Source: Acidobacteriota bacterium
Lineage (GTDB): Bacteria; Acidobacteriota; Blastocatellia; Pyrinomonadales; Pyrinomonadaceae
NCBI GenBank assembly: GCA_005790265.1
Contig: SXVE01000204.1
Span: forward strand, 1-7,472
Direction of reading: 5' to 3'
DNA: 7,472 nt
Below, piece after piece: positions 1 to 5,678 of this stretch; position 1 is the stretch's first letter, and each line of letters starts with the position of its first letter. The notes beneath the pieces are model-generated. The model was not told the origin of the DNA. It saw only the letters and a list, made by a program, of their open reading frames with translations, and ran no database searches. The position numbers and the translations under genes were made by a program.

Positions 1-422
1 CGCACGACGCGCCAATTCAGCAAATTTTCGGCGACCAGTTCGGCTGGCGCGAAATGGTTGCAAAAACAGCGGAAGTTTACAACGATCTGCCGCCCGAAGA
101 ACGCGCTAAAACCGGAATTTTCGCCGGAAACTACGGCGAAGCGGGCGCAATTGATCTGTTCGGCGGACAATATAATTTGCCGAAAGCGATCAGCCCGCAC
201 CAAAGTTATTTCGTTTGGGGACCGCGCAATTACACGGGCGAAAGTTTGATTTTGCTCGGCGCGTCGCGCGCGGAAGCGGAAAAAGTCTGTGATTCGGTCG
301 AAGAAAAAACCGAAGTCAATCATCCGCTTTCGCCGAGTTACGAAAAATATAAAATCCTCATCTGCCGCAACACGAAAAAGCCTCTGCCGGAAATGTGGCA
401 GAGTTTGAAGCATTGGAATTAG
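1..422 (+). CDS. C-terminal part of a family 39 (ArnT/PMT-like) glycosyltransferase, cut by the window edge
   Basis: The frame is open from base 3 to a TAG stop at 420-422, giving 139 residues with no start in view; the ATG at 54 is internal because similar coding sequence runs on upstream of it. The visible part is soluble and has no membrane helix. The segments FGDQFGWREMV, LPPEERAKTGIFAGNYGEAGAI and SYFVWGPRNYTGE, and the ending MWQSLKHWN, resemble the periplasmic C-terminal domain of bacterial glycosyltransferase family 39 proteins. Those are polytopic inner-membrane enzymes that move a sugar from a polyprenyl-phosphate donor to lipid or protein acceptors. The catalytic N-terminal membrane part lies outside the window, so substrate cannot be judged. 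It ends 87 bp before the regulator start and has no evident functional link to the SDR cluster. Confidence 0.72.
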   Translation, partial: HDAPIQQIFGDQFGWREMVAKTAEVYNDLPPEERAKTGIFAGNYGEAGAIDLFGGQYNLPKAISPHQSYFVWGPRNYTGESLILLGASRAEAEKVCDSVEEKTEVNHPLSPSYEKYKILICRNTKKPLPEMWQSLKHWN

Positions 423-459
423 CAAAAATAAAACTATTTTCACCAGCTAAAATTTCCGC

Positions 460-489
460 TTGACAGAACATATAGACAAATGTCAATAT
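460..489 (+). promoter_or_regulatory. Putative promoter of the ArsR-type regulator
   Basis: A perfect TTGACA -35 hexamer lies at 460-465. The best -10 at sensible spacing is CAATAT (484-489, 18-bp spacer), which is weak; AATATA at 485-490 is an alternative. A transcript starting about 495 would have a short leader with GAGG at 501-504 ahead of the ATG at 510. The spacer and -10 are covered by the palindrome at 470-489, so a bound repressor would block polymerase. Confidence 0.5.
470..489 (+). promoter_or_regulatory. Imperfect palindromic operator, probably for the ArsR-type protein
   Basis: The left arm ATATAGACA (470-478) and right arm TGTCAATAT (481-489) are inverted complements at 8 of 9 positions around a 2-bp centre. 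The AT-rich ends, the arm length and the 2-bp centre match the general form of ArsR/SmtB-family operators. It sits between the -35 and the regulator's start codon, as expected for autorepression. A related site occurs at 819-838, before the first SDR gene. Binding is inferred, not shown. Confidence 0.6.
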
Positions 490-509
490 ATCTAACAGTC
501 GAGGTCATT

Positions 510-803
510 ATGGACGACAAAAGATTTCAAAAAGTAGCAAAAGCACTCGCCGATCCGCGCCGGTTTGATATTTTTCAGACGATTGCGACCGATCAGGCGG
601 GCGGAATTTGTTCGGGCAGCGTTTGCGAAACCGTCGAAGTCGCGCAGGCGACCGTTTCGCATCATTTAAAAGAATTGGTCGAAGCCGATTTGGTGACGGC
701 GAACTGCAAAGGGCAGTTTAAATATTTCACGCCGAATCACGCGACGATGAACGAATATATCGCCGAACTGCAAAAGCGTTTGCAGGTGAAGGCGACGGTC
801 TAA
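510..803 (+). CDS. ArsR/SmtB-family winged-helix transcriptional regulator
   Basis: A 97-residue protein, the usual length for single-domain ArsR repressors. ALADPRRFDIFQTIA (about residues 12-26) is the typical first helix region, VAQATVSHHLKELVEADLV (about 44-62) is the helix-turn-helix with the family signature TVSHHLKEL, and NCKGQFKYFTPN (about 65-76) is the beta wing. Such proteins bind DNA as dimers and leave it on binding a metal or on cysteine modification. The classic ELCVCD metal motif is absent, but C34 and C39 lie five residues apart before the recognition helix and C66 opens the wing, so metal or thiol-based sensing are both possible. The start at 510 is preferred over the in-frame ATG at 480, because GAGG lies 5 nt upstream of it and the 480 codon falls inside the operator/promoter. 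It is the first gene before four SDR genes and probably regulates them and itself. Confidence 0.88.
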   Translation: MDDKRFQKVAKALADPRRFDIFQTIATDQAGGICSGSVCETVEVAQATVSHHLKELVEADLVTANCKGQFKYFTPNHATMNEYIAELQKRLQVKATV

Positions 804-818
804 AATTTTTTAAGTGTT

Positions 819-838
819 ATATAGATGATTGTATATAT
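819..838 (+). promoter_or_regulatory. Second putative ArsR operator, upstream of the first SDR gene
   Basis: The sequence ATATAGATGATTGTATATAT matches the 470-489 site at 15 of 20 positions when aligned without gaps, sharing the ATATAGA start, the central TGT and an ATAT end. Its own inverted symmetry is weaker (6 of 9 arm positions). A possible promoter (TTAAGT at about 810-815, TATATG at 834-839) would be overlapped by it. It lies in the 79-bp gap between the regulator and the SDR operon, so the SDR genes probably have their own repressible promoter as well as read-through from the regulator. Confidence 0.5.
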
Positions 839-854
839 GCAGAAATATACAATC
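827..854 (+). repeat. Perfect 10-bp inverted repeat before the SDR operon
   Basis: GATTGTATAT (827-836) and ATATACAATC (845-854) are exact reverse complements separated by 8 nt. The left arm overlaps the operator at 819-838. It may be a second binding site for the same or another dimeric regulator, or a hairpin in the leader RNA. No T-run follows, so it is not an intrinsic terminator. Confidence 0.6.
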
Positions 855-882
855 GCTAAAACAAACGGGAGGGAAAAATAAT

Positions 883-1635
883 ATGAGCAAATTAGAAGGA
901 AAAATCGCCGTCGTGACCGGCGGCACAACGGGAATCGGATTGGCGACGGCGCAGAGATTTATCGACGAAGGCGCTTTTGTTTTTATCACGGGACGCCGTC
1001 AGGCGGAACTCGACGCGGCGGTTGAAAAACTCGGCGCGAACGCTTTCGGTGTGCAGGGCGACGTTTCGATCAACACAGATTTGGATCGGCTTTACGAGAC
1101 GGTCGAAAACGAAAAAGGAAAAATCGATATTTTATTTGCCAACGCGGGTGTGATCGGCAAATTCGGACGCATTGACGAAATCAGCGAAGACGACTTCGAT
1201 CAGATTTTCAATATCAACGTACGCGGGCTTTTGTTTTCGGTGCAGAAGGCTCTACCGATTTTTAACGACGGCGGCGCGATTATTTTGAACGCCTCGACGG
1301 CGGCGAGCGCTGGTTTTGAATCCGTCAGCGTTTACAGCGCGTCGAAAGCGGCGGTGCGTTCGTTTGCCCGGGGCTGGATGCTCGAATTAAAAAGCCGCGG
1401 CATTCGCGTCAACGTCGTCAGTCCCGGACCGACCGAAACGCCGATCAACAACTCCAATCTGGACAACGCTGATCAGACGGAAGAGTTTTTGAAACAAGTC
1501 GTTTCGATGATTCCCGTAGGCAGAATGGGACAGCCAGAAGAAGTCGCCGCCGCGGTTGCATTTCTAGCGTCGAGCGAAAGCAGTTTTATCAACGGCAGCG
1601 AAATTTTTACTGACGGCGGAATGAATCAGTATTGA
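883..1635 (+). CDS. Classical short-chain dehydrogenase/reductase, FabG/glucose-dehydrogenase-like (SDR-1)
   Basis: A 250-residue protein of typical classical SDR length. Visible motifs are the Rossmann cofactor loop TGGTTGIG (12-19), basic residues R38-R39 after strand two that suggest NADP(H), NAG (87-89), catalytic N112, S138, Y151 and K155 (YSASK), the PG turn (181-182) and the C-terminal GSEIFTDGG typical of FabG-like tetramers. It should reduce a carbonyl or oxidise an alcohol in the cytosol; the substrate cannot be read from sequence. The start at 883 has GGGAGGG at 867-873, whereas the upstream in-frame ATG at 829 lies within the inverted repeat and adds 18 residues foreign to the family. 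It is the first of four SDR genes and ends 33 bp before the next. It is clearly more diverged from SDR-2 and SDR-3 than those are from each other. Confidence 0.9.
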   Translation: MSKLEGKIAVVTGGTTGIGLATAQRFIDEGAFVFITGRRQAELDAAVEKLGANAFGVQGDVSINTDLDRLYETVENEKGKIDILFANAGVIGKFGRIDEISEDDFDQIFNINVRGLLFSVQKALPIFNDGGAIILNASTAASAGFESVSVYSASKAAVRSFARGWMLELKSRGIRVNVVSPGPTETPINNSNLDNADQTEEFLKQVVSMIPVGRMGQPEEVAAAVAFLASSESSFINGSEIFTDGGMNQY

Positions 1636-1668
1636 TTTCCAAAATTACAAAAAGGAAGGATAAAAACA

Positions 1669-2523
1669 ATGAGTGAAAAGAGTGAAAATAAAGTTTGGTT
1701 TATTACGGGAACATCGAGCGGTTTTGGGAAAGCTCTTGCGGAAGAAGTTTTGGCGAAAGGCGATAAAGTCGTGGCGACGGCACGCAAACCGGAAGTTTTG
1801 CAGGATTTGATCGAGCAATATCCTGAAACGGCGCGGGCGGTCAAACTCGACGTCACGAACGAATCCGATGCCAAAAACGCGATTGCCGAAGGGGTCAAGG
1901 AGTTCGGGCGCATTGACGTTTTGGTGAACAACGCGGGTTACGCACTGGTCGGCGCGATTGAAGAAACGAGCGACGAGCAAGTCAGACGGCAGTTTGACAC
2001 GAACGTGTTCGGCGTTTTGAACGTCACGCGCGAGGCTCTGCCCGTTTTGCGCGAGCAGAAAAGCGGTCACATCGTCAATATCGGTTCGGTGGTCGGCTGG
2101 TCGGCTTTTCCGTCAATGGGACTTTATTCGGCGACGAAATTTGCGCTCGAAGGTTTGTCTGAAGCGTTGGCGGCGGAAGTCGCGCCGCTCGGAATCAAAA
2201 CGATGATTGTCGAACCGGGACCTTATGCCACCAACGGTTTTTCCAGCTTCGCTTACGCCGAAAATTTGCTGCCGGACGCTTATCCGACGACCGCGCAGTT
2301 TGGTGAAACTTCGCAGGAATTTCAGAGTATCGCGGGCGATCCGGTAAAAGCCGTGCGCGTGATCATCGAAGCCGTCGAATCGGAAAATCCGCCGTTTCGT
2401 CTGCCGTTAGGATTGTTCGCGTTTGAAGGAATCGAAGCGAAACTCGAACAGGTCAAACAGGACATTTCAGCGTGGCGCGAGCGCGCGATTGACACGAAAT
2501 TCGACGCGGCGGCGACGGCTTGA
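1669..2523 (+). CDS. Short-chain dehydrogenase/reductase, 17beta-HSD/retinol-dehydrogenase-like (SDR-2)
   Basis: A 284-residue protein with TGTSSGFG (13-20), R39-K40 after strand two (NADP(H) type), NNAG (87-90), N112, S140, Y153 and K157 (YSATK) and PG (183-184). The full catalytic tetrad Asn-Ser-Tyr-Lys is present, so an active carbonyl/alcohol oxidoreductase is expected. The roughly 100-residue tail after the PG turn is longer than in FabG-like enzymes and ends AAATA; this form is common in SDRs acting on lipophilic carbonyls, but no substrate is assigned. AAAGGAAGG lies upstream of the ATG. It is followed after exactly 33 bp by SDR-3, with which it shares about two-thirds identity over residues 8-184 (118 of 177 by hand count) and the VESENPP...LPLG segment near the C-terminus, indicating tandem duplication. 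Confidence 0.9.
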   Translation: MSEKSENKVWFITGTSSGFGKALAEEVLAKGDKVVATARKPEVLQDLIEQYPETARAVKLDVTNESDAKNAIAEGVKEFGRIDVLVNNAGYALVGAIEETSDEQVRRQFDTNVFGVLNVTREALPVLREQKSGHIVNIGSVVGWSAFPSMGLYSATKFALEGLSEALAAEVAPLGIKTMIVEPGPYATNGFSSFAYAENLLPDAYPTTAQFGETSQEFQSIAGDPVKAVRVIIEAVESENPPFRLPLGLFAFEGIEAKLEQVKQDISAWRERAIDTKFDAAATA

Positions 2524-2556
2524 TAAACGTTTGAAAAATATAGGAAGGGAAAAACA

Positions 2557-3405
2557 ATGAGCGAAAAGAAAGTTTGGTTTATCACGGGAACTTCGACGGG
2601 AATTGGTCGTGAATTAGCGGAAACGGCGTTGGAAAAAGGTTATCGAGTTGTTGCGACGGCGAGAAAACCGGAAGTTTTAAAAGATTTGGCTGAAAAATAT
2701 CCTGAAACGGTTTTGACCGTCAAGCTGGATGTTACTGATAAGAAAAATGTGACGGAAGCGATTAATCAAGCCGTCGAAAAATTCGGGGGCATTGATGTCG
2801 TCGTTAATAACGCCGGTTACGGTTTGCTCGGCGCAGTCGAAGAACCGAGCGACGAGCAGATTCGCGCTCAGTTTGAAACGAATCTTTTCGGCGTCATCAA
2901 CGTCGTGCGCGAAAGTTTGCCGACGCTGAGAAGTCAGAAAAGCGGGCATATCATCAACGTTTCATCCGGTTTAGGATTTTTCGCGTTTCCGTCATACGGC
3001 TATTATTCGGCGACGAAATTCGCGGTGCAGGGATTATCCGAGGCTCTTGCGCAGGAAACGGCGCATCTTGGCATCAAGGTAACGATTGCCGAACCGGGCG
3101 GAACGCGCACGGCATTTCTCGCCAAAGGAGTCGTCGCGCCGGAAAACGCTTTGCCCGAAGATTATCCTTCGACAACCAAGCTCGCGGAAATGTTCAACGA
3201 ACGGCAGGGCAAGGAATTCAGCGATCCGCGCCGCATTGCCGAAGTTTTGATTGAGGTTGTCGAATCGGAAAATCCACCGCTGCATCTGCCGTTGGGCGAA
3301 GATTCCTACAACGGAATTCAAACGCATCTCGACAAAATTAAACAGGAAATCGCCGAGCGACGCGAACAATCGCTTTCGACCGGCTACAAAACGGCAACGG
3401 CTTGA
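2557..3405 (+). CDS. Short-chain dehydrogenase/reductase, paralogue of SDR-2 (SDR-3)
   Basis: A 282-residue protein with TGTSTGIG (10-17), R36-K37 suggesting NADP(H), NNAG (84-87), N109, S137, Y150 and K154 (YSATK) and the PG turn (180-181). All four catalytic residues are kept, so it is not a decayed copy. It aligns without gaps to SDR-2 through the catalytic core; differences concentrate after the PG turn (GGTRTAFLAKGV against GPYATNGFSSFA), the substrate-binding lid, which suggests a changed substrate range. Start support is GGAAGGG 7 nt before the ATG. Both copies end in the same bases, ACGGCTTGATAAA, giving tandem TGA TAA stops. It sits 33 bp from each neighbour and is probably co-transcribed. 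Confidence 0.9.
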   Translation: MSEKKVWFITGTSTGIGRELAETALEKGYRVVATARKPEVLKDLAEKYPETVLTVKLDVTDKKNVTEAINQAVEKFGGIDVVVNNAGYGLLGAVEEPSDEQIRAQFETNLFGVINVVRESLPTLRSQKSGHIINVSSGLGFFAFPSYGYYSATKFAVQGLSEALAQETAHLGIKVTIAEPGGTRTAFLAKGVVAPENALPEDYPSTTKLAEMFNERQGKEFSDPRRIAEVLIEVVESENPPLHLPLGEDSYNGIQTHLDKIKQEIAERREQSLSTGYKTATA

Positions 3406-3438
3406 TAAAAATTAAAAATTACGGAAGAGGAAAAACCA

Positions 3439-4188
3439 ATGAGTGAACAAAACAAAAAAATCGCATTAATCACCGGCGCCAATCGCGGAATCGGATTTGA
3501 AACCGCCAGACAATTGGGACAGCAAAATATCAAGGTTTTAGTCGGCGCGCGCAGCGAAGCGAGCGGCAAAGAAGCCGAAGCAAAATTGAAAGACGAAGGC
3601 TTTGACGCCGAATTCGTGCTGCTCGATGTTGATAATAAAGAAACGCACGAATCGGCGGCGAAATTTGTCGCGGAAACTTACGGCAAACTCGATATTTTAA
3701 TTAACAACGCGGCGATTTCCATTGACGAAACCGACGAAAACGGCGCGTTTGTGCCGGCGAGCAAAACTTCCGACGAAGTTTTTCGCAAAACTTTCGACAC
3801 GAATTTTTTCAACACCATCGCCGTCACGCAGGCGTTCGTGCCGCTGATTAAAAAATCGGACGCGGGCAGAATCGTCTTTTTATCGAGCGGTTTGGGTTCG
3901 CTCAATTTGCACAGCGATCCCGATTCGCCGATTTACAATTATAAAGTTCCGGCTTACGACATCTCGAAAACCGCGATTAACGGCTATGCGGTTCATCTCG
4001 CTTACGAATTAAAAGATACAAACATTAAAGTTAACGCCGCGCATCCCGGCTCGGTCGTGACCGATATGAACCCGAACGGCGAATTAACGGTCGAAGAAGG
4101 CGCGAAAACTTCGGTTGATTTAGCAACATTAGCGGCGGACGGCTACACCGGCAAATTTATTTACCTCGGTGAAGAACTTCCCTGGTAA
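3439..4188 (+). CDS. Short-chain dehydrogenase/reductase, carbonyl-reductase-like (SDR-4)
   Basis: A 249-residue protein with TGANRGIG (12-19), R38 after strand two (NADP(H) type), N122, S150, Y173 and K177 (YDISK) and HPG (202-204). The segment between the catalytic Ser and Tyr is longer than in the other three and contains SDPDSPIYNYKVPAYDISK; with the ending TGKFIYLGEELPW this places it with the monomeric carbonyl-reductase-like/menthone-reductase-like SDRs, which act on quinones, ketones and reactive carbonyls. The usual NNAG is NNAA (89-92), a mild substitution. The start has GGAAGAGG nearby and follows SDR-3 by 33 bp. It is the last SDR in the array; a strong hairpin follows 40 bp after its stop. 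Confidence 0.9.
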   Translation: MSEQNKKIALITGANRGIGFETARQLGQQNIKVLVGARSEASGKEAEAKLKDEGFDAEFVLLDVDNKETHESAAKFVAETYGKLDILINNAAISIDETDENGAFVPASKTSDEVFRKTFDTNFFNTIAVTQAFVPLIKKSDAGRIVFLSSGLGSLNLHSDPDSPIYNYKVPAYDISKTAINGYAVHLAYELKDTNIKVNAAHPGSVVTDMNPNGELTVEEGAKTSVDLATLAADGYTGKFIYLGEELPW

Positions 4189-4228
4189 TAAGATTTAAGT
4201 ATTTTCATTCGCTTTATCCGAACTGACT

Positions 4229-4274
4229 TTTGAGGAAAATCGCGATTTTTTACCGCGTCGCGATTTTCCTCAAA
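4229..4274 (+). repeat. Long perfect inverted repeat (17-bp stem, 12-nt loop) after the SDR array
   Basis: Bases 4229-4245 (TTTGAGGAAAATCGCGA) are exactly complementary to 4258-4274, and pairing extends a little further outward with one bulged T. The loop is TTTTTTACCGCG. No U-tract follows the stem on either strand, so it is not a textbook intrinsic terminator. It could stabilise the 3' end of the SDR mRNA, attenuate read-through into the small gene at 4306, or be a dispersed palindromic element. Its position between SDR-4 and the miniprotein favours a role at a transcript boundary. Confidence 0.75.
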
Positions 4275-4305
4275 GTTATTTTGAAAAAATTAAAAGGAGA
4301 AAAAA

Positions 4306-4497
4306 ATGAACTGCATCGCTGAAACTATCAAAAACTATGAAACGCAAATTTTCACCGAAGGTTTTCGTATTTTGTTTGGAATAACGCTGATGCTCGTCGG
4401 GCTTTACATCGGCGCATTCACGGATTTTCAAGGACACGGTTTGGGCTTTCTGCTGATTTTCGGCTCGCCATTTATCTTGCTGAGCGACGAAAAGTAA
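4306..4497 (+). CDS. Hypothetical 63-residue two-helix membrane protein
   Basis: No family is recognised. The protein has a short hydrophilic N-terminus (residues 1-19), a first hydrophobic helix RILFGITLMLVGLYIGAF (about 21-38), a short turn DFQGHG, and a second hydrophobic stretch LGFLLIFGSPFILLS (about 46-60) ending DEK. It should form a hairpin in the inner membrane. It is judged real because AAAAGGAG lies 6 nt before the ATG, the hydrophobic pattern is coherent, and its codons look like those of neighbours. It lies 117 bp after SDR-4 with the hairpin in between, so it may be a weakly linked operon tail or an independent gene. Confidence 0.65.
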   Translation: MNCIAETIKNYETQIFTEGFRILFGITLMLVGLYIGAFTDFQGHGLGFLLIFGSPFILLSDEK

Positions 4498-4710
4498 ACG
4501 CGGCGACTGAATCCGTTTTACTGTTTGACGCGAAAATTCTATTTTGATCAATCAGAACTTCGGTCTGTGACGAAAAGGTAAATTTATTAAATTAATTTTG
4601 CTGTTTTGACTGTTTTTCTGAATAATAGTGGAGAATGCCGTTTAAATATAGACGGCAAAAAATCGAAACTCGAAATAAAACAATAGAAAGCAAGGGGAAG
4701 GTAAAATTAA
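4498..4710. other. Intergenic region before the hydrolase, with short inverted repeats
   Basis: No convincing gene is seen in these 213 bp. A small hairpin with a CTTCGG tetraloop (4553-4567, one bulged A) and a 5-bp stem GCCGT/ACGGC (4637-4641 with 4652-4656) are present. Within the second, ATATAGAC (4646-4653) repeats the left half of the ArsR-type operator, but no right half follows. TTGACT (4606-4611) and TTGACG (4525-4530) look like -35 boxes, but neither has a good -10 at normal spacing. A promoter for the hydrolase probably lies here but cannot be placed. Confidence 0.4.
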
Positions 4711-5562
4711 ATGCCATACGTTAAAGTCGGTCAGGAAAATTCCGGCGACATCGAAATTTATTACGAAGATTTGGGAAGCGGTCAGCCGGTCGTGTTGATT
4801 CACGGATTTCCGCTCAACGGTCATTCCTGGGAAAAACAAACGGCGATGCTGATTGATAACGGTTTCCGCGTCATCACCTACGACCGCCGCGGTTTCGGCG
4901 CGTCGAGCCAGCCGTCCGGCGGTTACGATTACGACACGTTCGCCGCAGATTTGAATCATCTGATGACGAAGCTCGATTTGCGCGACGCCGTTCTCGTCGG
5001 TTTCTCGATGGGAACCGGTGAAGTGACGCGCTATCTTTCGACTTATGGTTCAGAGCGCGTCAGTAAAGCCGTTTTGATCGGCGCGATTCCGCCGTTTTTA
5101 TTAAAAACCGACGACAATCCGGAAGGCGTTGATCAATCGGTTTTCGACGAAATCAAAGCCGCCATCGTTAAAGATCGCCCGTCGTATCACACGACGTTTT
5201 TCAAAAACTTTTACAACACCGACAAGCTCGGCGGCGGAATTCTGACCGAAGCCCGAATCACCGACGAAGCCGTGCAAATGAGCTGGAACGTCGCCGTCGA
5301 AGCGTCGGCAATCGCGACGCTCAAATGCGTTGACACGTGGCTGACCGATTTCCGCGACGATCTGCCGAAAATTGACGTGCCGACACTGATTATTCACGGC
5401 GACGCCGACCGCATTCTGCCGTTCGCGTCAACATCGGAAAGACTGCCCGACTTAATTAAAAACAGCCGCCTCGTCGTCATCAGCGGCGGACCGCACGCCA
5501 TCGGCTGGACGCACGCTGACGAAGTGAATCCGGCGCTGCTTGAATTTTTAAAGGAAAACTAA
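4711..5562 (+). CDS. Alpha/beta hydrolase, cofactor-free haloperoxidase (perhydrolase)-like
   Basis: A 283-residue protein close to the usual length (about 275) of bacterial non-haem chloroperoxidases. Motifs in order are HGFPLNGHSW (31-40, oxyanion region), YDRRGFGASSQP (57-68), the nucleophile elbow GFSMG with Ser99, HGDADRILP (229-237) holding the acid Asp, and GGPHAIGWTHA (259-269) with the catalytic His262. The triad is complete. Family members hydrolyse esters or lactones and can form peracids from carboxylic acids and peroxide; the in vivo substrate is usually unknown. No signal peptide is seen, so it is cytosolic. A strong AAGGGGAAGG site precedes the ATG. It is separated from the small membrane gene by 213 bp and followed by a strong terminator, so it is probably its own transcription unit or the operon end. 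Confidence 0.88.
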   Translation: MPYVKVGQENSGDIEIYYEDLGSGQPVVLIHGFPLNGHSWEKQTAMLIDNGFRVITYDRRGFGASSQPSGGYDYDTFAADLNHLMTKLDLRDAVLVGFSMGTGEVTRYLSTYGSERVSKAVLIGAIPPFLLKTDDNPEGVDQSVFDEIKAAIVKDRPSYHTTFFKNFYNTDKLGGGILTEARITDEAVQMSWNVAVEASAIATLKCVDTWLTDFRDDLPKIDVPTLIIHGDADRILPFASTSERLPDLIKNSRLVVISGGPHAIGWTHADEVNPALLEFLKEN

Positions 5563-5592
5563 ACGGACTGATCGCCGGTACGAACTGAGATT

Positions 5593-5649
5593 AAAAAAGA
5601 CAAACAAGGCGGAAATTTTTATTTAATTTTCGTCTTGTTTGTCTTTTTT
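5593..5649 (+). terminator. Strong intrinsic terminator after the hydrolase gene
   Basis: AAAAAAGACAAACAAG (5593-5608) is exactly complementary to CTTGTTTGTCTTTTTT (5634-5649). Pairing can continue inward with two G-U pairs through GCGGAAATT against the AATTTTCGT side. The stem ends in a run of six T, and the matching A-run lets it act on the opposite strand as well. It begins 31 bp after the hydrolase stop and separates that unit from the oxidoreductase gene at 5679. Confidence 0.88.
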
Positions 5650-5654
5650 ACATT

Positions 5655-5660
5655 TAAAAT
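5655..5660 (+). promoter_or_regulatory. Possible -10 element of the oxidoreductase gene
   Basis: TAAAAT matches the TATAAT consensus at five of six positions and lies 18 bp before the ATG at 5679. No good -35 is visible, since the upstream bases are the terminator arm. Initiation here would give a leader of about 12 nt without a Shine-Dalgarno site. Confidence 0.3.
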
Positions 5661-5678
5661 TAAGTTATTCTTTTACCT

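Noticed and set aside
480..509. Upstream in-frame ATG for the ArsR-type gene
   Set aside because: It lies inside the palindromic operator and core promoter, has no ribosome site, and adds 10 residues not typical of the family; the ATG at 510 has GAGG at good spacing.
829..882. Upstream in-frame ATG for SDR-1
   Set aside because: It falls in the operator and inverted repeat and adds 18 non-homologous residues; the ATG at 883 has GGGAGGG upstream and starts in the normal place before the Rossmann strand.
1626..2070. Minus-strand open frames opposite SDR-2, and similar ones opposite SDR-3, the hydrolase and the oxidoreductase
   Set aside because: They mirror the codon periodicity of well-supported + strand genes, have no ribosome sites, and their translations show no domain-like motifs.
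4553..4567. CTTCGG tetraloop hairpin as a terminator of the miniprotein gene
   Set aside because: The stem is short with a bulge and no T-run follows; it was kept only as a note in the intergenic entry.
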